From JACDBZ01 sp036262075 (GTDB taxonomy: Bacteria > Chloroflexota > Limnocylindria > QHBO01): a stretch of 64,000 nucleotides of DNA. Location of the stretch: assembly GCA_036262075.1 (NCBI GenBank), contig DATAJO010000034.1, positions 1 to 64,000 of the forward strand, in the 5' to 3' direction. Shown piece by piece: positions 39,738 through 47,789 of this stretch. How positions within the stretch are numbered: the stretch's first letter is position 1; each line of letters starts with the position of its first letter. The position numbers and the translations under genes are program-made. The notes under the pieces are model-generated. The model was not told where the DNA came from, did not search any database, and worked only from the letters and a program-made list of their open reading frames with translations.

Positions 39738-40754
39738 TCAGGGGCGCGACATGAGCGCGGCGTGAACCGCCTGGGCGGCCGATGCCGCCGCCGTCACCGG
39801 CACCTCGGCCCACACGACCCGCATGCCGCCCTCGTCGAACGCGCCCTCGCCGTGGGCCGGGAGCGGCAGCACCTCGGGCGTCAGGTGGGCCGGGCCGACC
39901 AGGCTGATCCGCGCCATGCGCTCCTTCTGGTCGACCGCGAGCATGAGGACCCCGTCGTCGCCGCGTGACGCGGGCCGGACGACGGTCTGCGGCGCCTCGT
40001 CGTCGAGGGCGCGCACGACGAGGTGCAGCCGGCCGCGACGCGCGCGTCGCACCGCGACCGGGTGGACGATCTCGCTCCCCATCTCGGCCAGCAGCTCGAG
40101 CTGGAGCGCGTCGACGGTCGGAAGGAACCGCGCCGCCGGCACGACGTGCGGATCGGCCTCGAGAACGCCACCCACGTCCTTGAACAGCTCGCACCGGGCG
40201 GCCCGCAGCGCGACCGCCAGGACGACGGCCGACAGGTCGGTCCCGCCGCGGCCGAGCGTGGTGAGCTCCCCGTGCGTGCCGATGCCCTGGAACCCGGCGA
40301 CGACCGGGACGATGCCCTCGTTGGTCGCCGCGTGCAGCGGGCGCGACAGGACGCGACGAACCTCCGCGCCGAGATGCGCGGCCGCGGTCCGGATGCCGGC
40401 CTCGGCGCCGGAGAACGAACGCGACGGGATGCCGCGCGCCTGGAGGCCGAGGGCGAACAGCGCCGCCGACAGCGCCTCGCCGGTGGCAAGCGCCCGATCG
40501 GTCTCACGCGCCAGCCCGGAGTCGGCGGCCTGCCCGGCCTGGCGCAGCCAGGCGCCCTCGTCGGGCAGGAGGACCCGCGCCGCGCCGAGGATCGTGTCGG
40601 TCACGCCCTCGAAGGCGCTGACCACGACGACCGGGCGGAGGCCGGCATCGCGCTGACGGACGACGACGTCGACCGCGGCGGCGATGTCCTCCGGGCGACG
40701 GAGGACGGAGCCACCGAACTTGTCGACCACGACCTCCTGGCCGGTCTGGCGCAT
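39738..40754 (-). CDS. Short aspartate kinase-like protein
   Basis: 338 residues. VVDKFGGSVL is the amino-acid kinase K-F-G-G-S motif; VVSAFEGVTDTI, VVAGFQGIGTHGELTTLGRGGTDLSAVVLA and KDVGGVLEADPHVVP follow the aspartokinase fold. The C-terminal ~90 residues contain at most one ACT-like unit (RMARISLVGPAH), whereas normal aspartokinases have two and about 400 residues. It should still phosphorylate aspartate if it is a true family member, but feedback control is likely altered. It sits 13 nt after a HAD hydrolase and stands apart from thrB and thrC. Confidence 0.8.
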   Translation of the reverse strand: MRQTGQEVVVDKFGGSVLRRPEDIAAAVDVVVRQRDAGLRPVVVVSAFEGVTDTILGAARVLLPDEGAWLRQAGQAADSGLARETDRALATGEALSAALFALGLQARGIPSRSFSGAEAGIRTAAAHLGAEVRRVLSRPLHAATNEGIVPVVAGFQGIGTHGELTTLGRGGTDLSAVVLAVALRAARCELFKDVGGVLEADPHVVPAARFLPTVDALQLELLAEMGSEIVHPVAVRRARRGRLHLVVRALDDEAPQTVVRPASRGDDGVLMLAVDQKERMARISLVGPAHLTPEVLPLPAHGEGAFDEGGMRVVWAEVPVTAAASAAQAVHAALMSRP

Positions 40755-40767
40755 CGGCTGGCAGACC

Positions 40768-41550
40768 TCAGGCGGTGGTGGGATCGGCGTCGAGCTCGAC
40801 CACTCCGCGCGGCAGTGGCCCGCCGGCCCGGACGAGCTCGGGCAGCTCGTCGAGCCCGCGGACGATCCGCACGTCGGTCGGCTCCGGCTCCCCCGCCGGG
40901 GTGATCGTCACGCCCTCCGCCCGGTTGAGCCAGGCGGCATCCATGCCGGCGGCCCACGCCCCGCGCACGTCGGCCCGGTACGAGTCGCCGATCATCAGCG
41001 CCTCCTCGGGCCGCACGCCCGCCTCCTCGAGGGCGAGGCTGAAGAACGCCGGGTTCGGCTTCGCCACGCCAACGGCGCCGGACGGCAGGACGAAGTCGAG
41101 GTACCGATCCAGCTCGAGCTCGGCGAGGATGCCGCGCAGGTTCGACCCCCAGTCGCTGACGACGCCGATGCGGACGTCGCCCATCTCCCGGACCGCCTCG
41201 AGGGTGGGCACGACGTCCGGGTACGGCTCCCACGCATCGGCGGCGAACTGGCTGCTCAGGATCCGGTCGAGCACCTCGCGACGAGCCTCGACGCCGAGCC
41301 GGCCGAGGATGACGCCGTGGTACCGGCGCCAGTAGTCCTCGATGCGCTCGTCAGCGGTCCAGGTGTCGTTGCCGGGGCGGTGGTACTCGTCCCAGAACCA
41401 GCGGTCGGCCTCCTCCCAGGCGGCGTGCAGCTCCTCCTCGGAGACGCCGCGGCCATCCTCGGCCAGCGTCGCTGCCAGCGCATCGGCCAGCGTGCGGCGC
41501 GGCGTGAGGAGCGTGAATCCGGCGTCGAGGGCAAGGAGTCGGTAGCCCAT
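40768..41550 (-). CDS. HAD-superfamily hydrolase
   Basis: 260 residues. The nucleophile region is LALDAGFTLLTPRRTLADAL, where the usual D-x-D-x-T/G motif appears as D-A-G-x-T. This means the second Asp (general acid) is Gly, which is unusual for phosphatases. Motif II is VSDWGSNL, the Lys of motif III is in GVAKPNPAFF, and motif IV is MIGDSYRADVRGAWAAGM. A cap domain occupies residues 15-110. The missing acid could mean a non-phosphatase HAD activity. The ATG at 41550 follows a TACCGT box by 9 nt. It precedes the aspartokinase on the same strand. Confidence 0.85.
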   Translation of the reverse strand: MGYRLLALDAGFTLLTPRRTLADALAATLAEDGRGVSEEELHAAWEEADRWFWDEYHRPGNDTWTADERIEDYWRRYHGVILGRLGVEARREVLDRILSSQFAADAWEPYPDVVPTLEAVREMGDVRIGVVSDWGSNLRGILAELELDRYLDFVLPSGAVGVAKPNPAFFSLALEEAGVRPEEALMIGDSYRADVRGAWAAGMDAAWLNRAEGVTITPAGEPEPTDVRIVRGLDELPELVRAGGPLPRGVVELDADPTTA

Positions 41551-41559
41551 GGTCGCCCA

Positions 41560-41565
41560 ACGGTA
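41560..41565 (-). promoter_or_regulatory. Candidate -10 box TACCGT before HAD hydrolase
   Basis: TACCGT on the minus strand ends 9 nt before the ATG at 41550. Confidence 0.4.
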
Positions 41566-41606
41566 GCGCACTCGCCGACCCGCGATCCGGCCGCCGATCG
41601 CGCTGC

Positions 41607-41612
41607 TACCCT
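41607..41612 (+). promoter_or_regulatory. Candidate -10 box TACCCT before mutY
   Basis: TACCCT ends 6 nt before the mutY ATG at 41619. Confidence 0.4.
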
Positions 41613-41618
41613 CGCGAC

Positions 41619-42503
41619 ATGGGTGCCGAGCGGCCGTCGAGGGCCGAGCTGGGTCGCGTGCGTCGGGCGGCCCTGGCCTGGTACGACCGCGAGCGCCGAT
41701 CGTTCCCGTGGCGCGGGCTGCGCGACCCGTACGCCGTCCTCGTCAGCGAGGTCATGCTCCAGCAGACACAGGCCTCGCGCGTCGCCGAGCGCTTCCCGCG
41801 CTTCATGCGCCGCTTCCCGACGGCTGCATCGCTGGCCGATGCGCCGGCCGCCGCGGTCCTCGCCGAGTGGAGCGGCCTCGGCTACAACCGCCGCGCCCTC
41901 GCCCTGCGCGAGGCGGCGTCGGCCGTCGCGCGCCACGGCTGGCCGGCGGATGTCGCCGGGCTCGAGCGGCTGCCCGGCGTCGGGCCGTACACGGCGCGGG
42001 CCGTCGCATCGCTGGCCTTCGGCCAGCCGGTCGGGGTGGTCGACACCAACGTCCGCCGCTGGCTCGTCCGGCGCTTCACCGTGACCGATACGCCTGCGGC
42101 GCTCCAGGCGCTCGCCGATCGCCTGGCCACGGCCCTCGACGATGGCCGGGCCGAGGAATGGACGCACGCCACGATGGAGCTCGGCGCGTCCGTGTGCCGC
42201 GCCCGGTCACCGCGGTGCGAGGTCTGCCCGATCGCCTCCGGCTGCCCGTCGCGCGGGGCGGCGGCACCGGTCCCGGTCCCGCGCCAGCCGCCGATCGCGG
42301 GGTCGGATCGGGCGGTGCGCGGGGCGATCGTGCGGCTGCTGGGGGCCAGCGAGCGGCATCGGCTTCCGGAGAGCGACCTGCGCGAGCGCATGGCGGTGGA
42401 CGACGACCGCTGGGAGCGCATCCTGGCCGGGCTCGAGCGGGATCGGCTCGTCCATCGGGCCGCCGACGGCATCGGCCTCGGCGCCGCTACAATCGGGCCA
42501 TGA
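41619..42503 (+). CDS. mutY: A/G-specific adenine glycosylase
   Basis: 294 residues. Catalytic and binding motifs visible are SEVMLQQTQASRV (catalytic Glu), the helix-hairpin-helix LPGVGPYTARAVAS, VVDTNVRRWL (catalytic Asp), and the [4Fe-4S] loop CRARSPRCEVCPIASGC with C-x6-C-x2-C-x5-C. After residue 225 there is only a ~70-residue tail with a winged-helix look (LPESDLRERMAVDDDRWERI) in place of the NUDIX-like 8-oxoG recognition domain of E. coli MutY; such short forms occur in actinobacteria. It removes adenine mispaired with 8-oxoguanine. The stop overlaps the next gene by 4 nt. Confidence 0.93.
   Translation: MGAERPSRAELGRVRRAALAWYDRERRSFPWRGLRDPYAVLVSEVMLQQTQASRVAERFPRFMRRFPTAASLADAPAAAVLAEWSGLGYNRRALALREAASAVARHGWPADVAGLERLPGVGPYTARAVASLAFGQPVGVVDTNVRRWLVRRFTVTDTPAALQALADRLATALDDGRAEEWTHATMELGASVCRARSPRCEVCPIASGCPSRGAAAPVPVPRQPPIAGSDRAVRGAIVRLLGASERHRLPESDLRERMAVDDDRWERILAGLERDRLVHRAADGIGLGAATIGP
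42488..42493 (+). promoter_or_regulatory. Candidate -10 box TACAAT inside mutY
   Basis: TACAAT, an excellent -10 match, ends 6 nt before the ATG at 42500 although it lies in the end of mutY. The downstream gene can probably be transcribed separately. Confidence 0.45.
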
Positions 42504-43021
42504 GCCTGACGGTCGCCATCGGCGACCCCCTTCCATCGGTCGGGCTGCGGGCAACGGACGGATACCTCCTCAACCTCCGCAGCTGGGTGACCAAGCAGCC
42601 GGTCCTGCTCGTGTTCTTCGGCGCGCCGACGCTCAAGGGCGGCGCCGCCCGACGCAAGGGCCTGAAGACGATCGAGGCGCTGGTGAACGGATACGAGCGC
42701 CTGCGCGAGGCGGGCATCGCCGTCGCCGGGATCAGCACCGATTCGGAGCAGCAGCAGTCCGAGTTCGCCGCGTCCCAGCAGCTCCCGTTCCTCCTCCTCA
42801 GCGACGAGCGGCGCAGCGCGGTCGAGGTCCTCGGCGTCGACACCGTGGCCGAGGGCGGGAACGTCAACGTCGCCCGGCCGATCGCCATCGCCGCCGACCG
42901 CGACGGGATCGTGCGCCTGATCATCGACCCGGTCGATCCGGAGCGGCTCGTGGACGACACGATCCAGGCGCTGTCGGAGCCGCTGCCTCTCCCCGCCGGA
43001 GACGCGCCGGCCGATCGCTGA
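42500..43021 (+). CDS. Peroxiredoxin-like protein without active-site cysteine
   Basis: 173 residues in the AhpC/TSA thioredoxin fold: IGDPLPSVGLRATDGYLLNLRSW, then QPVLLVFFGAPTLKGGAARRK, AGIAVAGISTDSEQQQSEFA, LPFLLLSDERRSAVEVLGVD and PIAIAADRDGIVRLI. In peroxiredoxins the strand ending FF is followed by P-x-x-x-T-x-V-C; here it reads G-A-P-T-L-K-G-G-A, and no cysteine occurs in the whole protein. It cannot reduce peroxides by the normal mechanism. Its overlap with mutY suggests an oxidative-stress context, perhaps as a chaperone or regulator (inference). Confidence 0.8.
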   Translation: MSLTVAIGDPLPSVGLRATDGYLLNLRSWVTKQPVLLVFFGAPTLKGGAARRKGLKTIEALVNGYERLREAGIAVAGISTDSEQQQSEFAASQQLPFLLLSDERRSAVEVLGVDTVAEGGNVNVARPIAIAADRDGIVRLIIDPVDPERLVDDTIQALSEPLPLPAGDAPADR

Positions 43022-43038
43022 GCCTTTCGACCGCAGCG

Positions 43039-44073
43039 ATGCGCGCGGTCCGGCTCCACGCCCCCGGCGAGGGGCTGCGCGTCGAGGAGGTCCCGCTCCC
43101 CGCGCCGGTGGGCACCGAGGTCCGGATCGCCGTCGCCGGCTGCGGCGTGTGCCACAGCGACGTCCACATCGTCGACGGCGTCCAGCGCCGCGTCCGACTG
43201 CCGCTGACGCTCGGCCACGAGGTCGCCGGCCACCTCGACGCGGTCGGGCCGGCAGCCGAGCCACTCCTCGCGGACCTCGGTCTGGCGATCGGCGACCCGG
43301 TGCTCGTGTACGGCGGATGGGGCTGCGGCGCCTGCGCCGTGTGCCGCCGCGGCGACGAGCAGCTCTGCCCGCGATCAGAGGCGCCGGGCTTCCAGCGTGA
43401 CGGCGGATACGCCGAGGCCATGCTCGTCCCGCACCCACGCCAGCTCGTCAGGCTCGACCGCCTGGACCCGGTGGACGCCGCGCCGCTGGCCGATGCGGGC
43501 GTCACCTCGTACCGGGCCGTGCGGCGCGCGGAGCCCTGGCTCGTACCAGGCGCGCGGGTCCTCGTCATCGGCGCCGGGGCGCTCGGCCAGTTCGCGATCC
43601 AGCTGCTGCGCGCGGTGCCCGCGGCCGGCGGTGACCTCGTCATCGGCGTGCGCGAGGTGAACGAGCCCCGGCTGGCACGGGCGCAGGAGCTCGGCGCCAA
43701 CGTCACCCTGCTCGGCGGCGCCCCGGCGCAGACGCACGAACAGCTCGGCGGGCCGGCCGACGTCGTGCTCGACCTCGTCGGCAGCGACGAGAGCCTGGCC
43801 CACGCTGCCGGAAGCGCCGCCACCGGCGGCATCATCGTCCTCGTCGGCGAGGCGGGCGGCACGCTGCCGTTCGGCCTCGAGCGTCTCGCGCCGGAGGTGA
43901 CGCTCACGAGCGTCGCGTGGGGATCGCCGTCGGACATGCGGGCCGTCGTCGACCTCGCCGAGCGCGGCGCATTGCGCTGGAACGTCGAGCGCATGCCGCT
44001 CGCCCAGGCAACCGAGGCGCACTCGCGCGTGCGAGCCGGGGACGTCGAGGGCCGGATCGTCCTCGTCCCCTGA
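43039..44073 (+). CDS. Zinc-dependent alcohol dehydrogenase (MDR family)
   Basis: 344 residues. The catalytic zinc motif is in GCGVCHSDVH and LTLGHEVAG. The structural zinc lobe CGACAVCRRGDEQLC has four cysteines with C-x2-C-x2-C-x7-C spacing. DAGVTSYRAVRRAEP and the Rossmann turn VIGAGALGQFAIQLLRA give the NAD(P) site. The acidic residue after the fingerprint strand (VREVNEPRLARA) is offset, so cofactor choice is uncertain. It is most like NAD-dependent ethanol and aryl alcohol dehydrogenases. It begins 17 nt after the peroxiredoxin-like gene and is probably part of the same unit. Cytoplasmic. Confidence 0.9.
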   Translation: MRAVRLHAPGEGLRVEEVPLPAPVGTEVRIAVAGCGVCHSDVHIVDGVQRRVRLPLTLGHEVAGHLDAVGPAAEPLLADLGLAIGDPVLVYGGWGCGACAVCRRGDEQLCPRSEAPGFQRDGGYAEAMLVPHPRQLVRLDRLDPVDAAPLADAGVTSYRAVRRAEPWLVPGARVLVIGAGALGQFAIQLLRAVPAAGGDLVIGVREVNEPRLARAQELGANVTLLGGAPAQTHEQLGGPADVVLDLVGSDESLAHAAGSAATGGIIVLVGEAGGTLPFGLERLAPEVTLTSVAWGSPSDMRAVVDLAERGALRWNVERMPLAQATEAHSRVRAGDVEGRIVLVP

Positions 44074-44089
44074 CCCGGCCGAGAAACGG

Positions 44090-44836
44090 TCAGCCGCCGA
44101 AGATGCGGGACAGGATCCCCTTCTGCTGGCCGCGACGCACGTAGAACGGCGCCGCGGTGGCGTCGTAGCGCTCGCGGAGGGCCGGGGCGCGGACGTCGGT
44201 CACCGCCAGCAGCCGGCGGGAGCCGAGCTGCTCGGTGGCCACGGCGTGGAGCCGGTTGCGAACGACGTCGAAGTCGCCGAGCTCGGAGTCCGCGTCGAGC
44301 TGGATGCCGATGCTCCAGCCCTCGCCGCTGCGCAGCAGCCACGCGCGCTCGACGTGGGGGAGCCCCTCCAGCGCGGCCCGCAGCTCGCTGCCGAACGGCT
44401 CGGGCACCTCGTCGGGCGCCTGGAGCGAGGGCATGTCGCCCAGCGGCCGTCGAGCGCGGAGCGCGTCGGGCCGGTTCGGGTCGATCCCCGCCGCGAGGTA
44501 GGGCAGGACGCGGGTGCCGAGGTCGACCTGGGTCCGCGCGCCGGGATCGATGACCACCCGTTCACCGGCGGCGTCGGCGCGCTCGAACAGCTCGCGGGCC
44601 GCGATGCGGACGTAGTCGCTGCCGGGCGGCCCGTAGTCGCGCAGCACGTCCGGCGACGTGAAGGCCGCCAGGAAGCGCTCGCCGTCCTCATCGGTCCCGT
44701 GGCGGAACGCGTCCATGTCGAGGACGTCCGGCGACGGGACCTCGCCCGACGACGAGCGGATGGGCACGAGCAGCTCGGCGTCGACGAGGCCGTCGAGCCG
44801 GGGCGCCTGCGATCCGGGCCGCGGCTCGTCGGTCAT
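44090..44836 (-). CDS. SseB-family protein
   Basis: 248 residues. The N-terminal half (LVDAELLVPIR, GERFLAAFTSPDVLRDYG, VRIAARELFERADAAGERVVIDPG) matches SseB, the enhanced-serine-sensitivity domain. A C-terminal half with ALEGLPHVERAWLLRSGEGWSIGIQLDAD matches the SseB C-terminal domain. The end (YVRRGQQKGILSRIFGG) is basic. Function in this family is poorly known. The ATG overlaps the gltX stop (ATGA), so it is expressed with glutamyl-tRNA synthetase. No membrane or secretion signals. Confidence 0.8.
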   Translation of the reverse strand: MTDEPRPGSQAPRLDGLVDAELLVPIRSSSGEVPSPDVLDMDAFRHGTDEDGERFLAAFTSPDVLRDYGPPGSDYVRIAARELFERADAAGERVVIDPGARTQVDLGTRVLPYLAAGIDPNRPDALRARRPLGDMPSLQAPDEVPEPFGSELRAALEGLPHVERAWLLRSGEGWSIGIQLDADSELGDFDVVRNRLHAVATEQLGSRRLLAVTDVRAPALRERYDATAAPFYVRRGQQKGILSRIFGG

Positions 44837-46323
44837 GCGGGAACCGCGTCGGCCAGCTTGTCGAGCGCGATCCGGATGCGGGCCAGCGCCCGGTCCCGCC
44901 CGAGGAGCTCCAGCGAGGCGAACAGCGGCGGGGACACCGGGCGGCCGGTGACGGCGACCCGGATCGGCGAGAAGAAGTCGCCGGCCTTCATGCCGGCCGC
45001 ATCGGCCGCCTCGCGGGCGCGCTGCTCGAGGAGATCGGCGCTGAAATCGGCGTCGTCGAGCGCTTCGATGAGCCTGGCGGCACCCTCGAGCGCCCGGCGC
45101 GCCTCGTCGGGGCCGCCCTTCCTGGGATGCAGCTGTTCGGCGTCGTACCGGCCGGCCACGACCTCGTCGGGCTCCCACAGGAAGCCGATGAGGTCCACCA
45201 CGTCGCCGAGCTTCACGAGCCGCTCCTTGACGAGCGGCACGATGCGCACGAGGTCCTCGTCGCCGATCGCCTCGGGCACCCACGGGCGCAGCCGGAGCGC
45301 GAGCTGCTCGTCGGACAGGGAGCGGATGTAGACGCCGTTGAGGTGGTCGAGGCGCTCGCGGTCGAACACCGCGCCGCCCTTGTGGACCTTGGTGATGTCG
45401 AAGCGCTCGACGAGCTCGTCGAGCGAGAAGATCTCCTCCTCCGTGCCCGGCGACCAGCCGAGGAAGGCGAGGAAGTTCACCATCGCCTCGGGCAGGTAGC
45501 CCTCCTCGCGGTAGGCGGTCATCGCCGTCTGCGCCTTGCGCTTGCTCATCTTCGACCGATCGGGATTGAGGATGAGCGGGATATGGCCGAAGACCGGCTC
45601 GCGGTAGCCGAGGGCCCGCATGAGGGCGATGTGCTTGGGCGTGTTCGACAGGTGGTCCTCGCCACGGATGACGTGGGTGATGAGCATCGCCTCGTCGTCG
45701 ACGACGACGGTGAAGTGGTACAGCGGCATCCCGTCGTTGCGGACGATGACGAAGTCGCCGAGCAGGGCGTTGTCGAACTCCACCGGACCGCGGATGAGGT
45801 CGTCGAAGCGGATCACCTCCGGCTCGACCCTGAAGCGGATCGCGGCCCGGCGCCCCTCGGCCTCGAAGGCGGCGACGTCCGCATCGGTCAGGTTCAGGCA
45901 GCGCCGGTTGTAGCGCGGGGCCTCCTTGCGTGCCTCCTGCTCCCTGCGGACCGCCTCGAGCTCCTCGGGAGTGCACCAGCACCGATACGCCGCGCCAGAC
46001 TCGAGCAGCCGCTTTGCCTCGGCGGCGTACAGGTCCATGCGCTGGCTCTGCCGGTACGGGCCGTGGTCGCCGACGTCCTCCCCACCGGCCACCTGGGGGC
46101 CCTCGTCCCACGACAGGCCCAGCCAATGGAGGTTGTCGAGGATGTCGCGCTCGTACTCGGGGGTGCTGCGCGCCAGGTCGGTGTCCTCGATGCGCAGCAC
46201 GAACGTGCCGCCGGCGTGCCGGGCGGCGAGGTAGTTGTAGAGGCTGGTTCGCGCGGTGCCGATATGGAGCGGCCCGGTCGGGCTCGGCGCCATGCGGACC
46301 CGCATCGGCTGGCTCGTGCTCAT
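44833..46323 (-). CDS. gltX: Glutamate--tRNA ligase
   Basis: 496 residues of class I synthetase. RMAPSPTGPLHIGTARTSLY contains the HIGH motif, RIEDTDLARSTPEYERDI and HVIRGEDHLSNTPKHIAL are in place, and KMSKRKAQ is the KMSKS loop (near 260). The helical anticodon-binding region fills the C-terminus. It charges tRNA-Glu and, in bacteria that use the amidotransferase route, also tRNA-Gln. No glutaminyl-tRNA synthetase or gatCAB is seen here, so its specificity cannot be judged. A TAGCAT box lies 8 nt before the ATG. It is followed by the SseB-like gene. Confidence 0.95.
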   Translation of the reverse strand: MSTSQPMRVRMAPSPTGPLHIGTARTSLYNYLAARHAGGTFVLRIEDTDLARSTPEYERDILDNLHWLGLSWDEGPQVAGGEDVGDHGPYRQSQRMDLYAAEAKRLLESGAAYRCWCTPEELEAVRREQEARKEAPRYNRRCLNLTDADVAAFEAEGRRAAIRFRVEPEVIRFDDLIRGPVEFDNALLGDFVIVRNDGMPLYHFTVVVDDEAMLITHVIRGEDHLSNTPKHIALMRALGYREPVFGHIPLILNPDRSKMSKRKAQTAMTAYREEGYLPEAMVNFLAFLGWSPGTEEEIFSLDELVERFDITKVHKGGAVFDRERLDHLNGVYIRSLSDEQLALRLRPWVPEAIGDEDLVRIVPLVKERLVKLGDVVDLIGFLWEPDEVVAGRYDAEQLHPRKGGPDEARRALEGAARLIEALDDADFSADLLEQRAREAADAAGMKAGDFFSPIRVAVTGRPVSPPLFASLELLGRDRALARIRIALDKLADAVPA

Positions 46324-46331
46324 CGGCTCCG

Positions 46332-46337
46332 ATGCTA
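46332..46337 (-). promoter_or_regulatory. Candidate -10 box TAGCAT before gltX
   Basis: TAGCAT on the minus strand ends 8 nt before the gltX ATG. Confidence 0.4.
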
Positions 46338-46359
46338 GCAGGGGTTCGTCGCTCAGCCT

Positions 46360-46986
46360 TCAGGTGGCCGATGCGCTGGCGCGCTCGAGCAGCGCGCGCA
46401 CGACCGGCTCGATGGCGTCCACCCAGCGCGCGTACTGCGCCCCCGACGGGTGGAGGCCGTCGCCGGCGACCAGCCCCGGCTCGGCGGTCACCTCCTGGCT
46501 GATCTCGAAGATGTCGGGCACGAACGCTACCCCGCGGCCCTCGCACGTCTCGCGCAGGATCGCGTTGGCGCGCACGATGCCGTCGCTCTGCTCGGCCGGA
46601 TCGCCGTAGTCGCCGCCGCGCGGCGTGAGCGTGTAGTCCGGCGTGGCGACGCACACGATCCGCTCCCGCGGCAGGCGGCCGAGGAGATCGTCGAGGATGA
46701 CCGCCACGTTGCCCGCGTACTGGCTGTCGGGCACGCCGCGCACGACGTCGTTGACGCCGACGAGGAGGCTGACGAAGCCCGGCTCCAGCCGATCGAGCTC
46801 GGGCAGCTGCGTCTCGATCAGCTCGCCGCTCGTCCGCCCGTCGACGCCCAGGTTGGCCACCAGCTCCAGGTCGCCGAGCCGCTCGGCGAGCTGGTTCGGC
46901 CAGCGCTCGGCCTCGGACACCGAGGTGCCGATGGTGTACGAGTCCCCGAGGGCGACGTAGCGCACGAGCTCCCTCTCGCTTCGCAT
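46360..46986 (-). CDS. SGNH/GDSL-family hydrolase
   Basis: 208 residues. Block I is VALGDSYTIGTS with the nucleophile Ser. NLGVDGRTSGELI is near block II (Gly), VSLLVGVNDVVRG gives block III with Asn, and GDGLHPSGAQYARW gives block V with the catalytic Asp and His. All four SGNH residues are therefore present. There is no signal peptide, so an intracellular lipase/esterase or thioesterase activity is likely. The substrate is unknown. It is divergent from the DUF554 gene, and their -10 boxes overlap. Confidence 0.88.
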   Translation of the reverse strand: MRSERELVRYVALGDSYTIGTSVSEAERWPNQLAERLGDLELVANLGVDGRTSGELIETQLPELDRLEPGFVSLLVGVNDVVRGVPDSQYAGNVAVILDDLLGRLPRERIVCVATPDYTLTPRGGDYGDPAEQSDGIVRANAILRETCEGRGVAFVPDIFEISQEVTAEPGLVAGDGLHPSGAQYARWVDAIEPVVRALLERASASAT

Positions 46987-46994
46987 CCGGTCGC

Positions 46995-47001
46995 TACCCT
47001 A
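46995..47001. promoter_or_regulatory. Overlapping divergent -10 boxes (TACCCTA)
   Basis: TACCCT on the plus strand ends 7 nt before an 11-codon ORF at 47008. TAGGGT on the minus strand ends 9 nt before the SGNH hydrolase ATG. The two boxes share five bases. Confidence 0.45.
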
Positions 47002-47007
47002 CATCGC

Positions 47008-47043
47008 ATGCACCGTGCCGAGGCCGCGACCGCGTGTTCCTGA
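47008..47043 (+). CDS. Putative leaderless upstream mini-ORF (11 aa)
   Basis: ATG through TGA encodes MHRAEAATACS. The ATG stands 7 nt after a TACCCT box, like the leaderless genes elsewhere in this window. It overlaps the GTG of the DUF554 gene by 10 nt in another frame, so ribosomes ending it would be positioned to re-initiate at 47034. It is a translational-coupling candidate and could equally be chance. Confidence 0.3.
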   Translation: MHRAEAATACS

Positions 47044-47768
47044 CCGGCACGCTCCTCAACGTCGCCACCGTGCTGGCCGGCACGGCCATCGGCCTTCTCC
47101 TCGGCGCGCGGATGCCGCAGCGCATGCAGTCGAGCCTCACCACCGGCCTCGGCATGTTCACGCTGCTCATCGCGATCAGCATGGGGCTGCGCATCTTCAC
47201 CGACCCGAACGTCCAGCCCGGCGACGACCTCGCCGTCCTTGGCGCGGTGCTGGCGGGCGTGGCCGTCGGCGAGCTGCTCGGCCTCCACGACCGTCTCGAG
47301 GACCTCGGCGCCTGGTTCCAGCGCCGGCTGGCGCGCGGCTCGCAGCCGAGCCGCATCGCCGAGGGCTTCGTCACCGCCAGCCTCGTGTTCTGCGTCGGCC
47401 CGCTCACGATCCTCGGCTCGCTCCAGAACGGGCTGACCGGCGACATCCAGCTCCTGGCGGTGAAGTCGCTCCTCGACGGCGTGGCGTCGATCGCCTTCGC
47501 CGCCGCGCTCGGCATCGGCGTCGCGCTCTCGGCGATCACCGTGCTCGTCGTGCAGGGCGGGATCGCGGCGTTCGCGTTCCTGCTGAGCGGCGCCATGGAC
47601 GACCCGACCATCCTGTCGATCACCTCGGCGGGCGGGATGATCCTCATCGGCATCGCGCTCCGGCTGCTCGACGTGAAGCAGGTGCGGGCCGCGAGCTTCC
47701 TGCCGGCGCTCGTCCTCGCCCCACTGTTCATCCGCGTGGCCGATGCGGTGCGCGGGCTGCTCGCCTAG
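47034..47768 (+). CDS. DUF554 family membrane protein
   Basis: 244 residues from a GTG (VFLTGTLLNVATVLAGTAIG). Seven hydrophobic stretches are visible, and the family motifs GTAIGLLLGARMPQRM, LAVLGAVLAGVAVGELLGL, GFVTASLVFCVGPLTILGSLQNGLTGD and VQGGIAAFAFLLS make the DUF554 assignment firm. Family members resemble transporters (YdfK-like) with no established substrate. It has no evident ribosome binding site; the overlapping mini-ORF at 47008 may supply translation. It converges with the asparaginase gene. Confidence 0.88.
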   Translation: MFLTGTLLNVATVLAGTAIGLLLGARMPQRMQSSLTTGLGMFTLLIAISMGLRIFTDPNVQPGDDLAVLGAVLAGVAVGELLGLHDRLEDLGAWFQRRLARGSQPSRIAEGFVTASLVFCVGPLTILGSLQNGLTGDIQLLAVKSLLDGVASIAFAAALGIGVALSAITVLVVQGGIAAFAFLLSGAMDDPTILSITSAGGMILIGIALRLLDVKQVRAASFLPALVLAPLFIRVADAVRGLLA

Positions 47769-47789
47769 CCGAGCGCCCGGCGGGATCGG

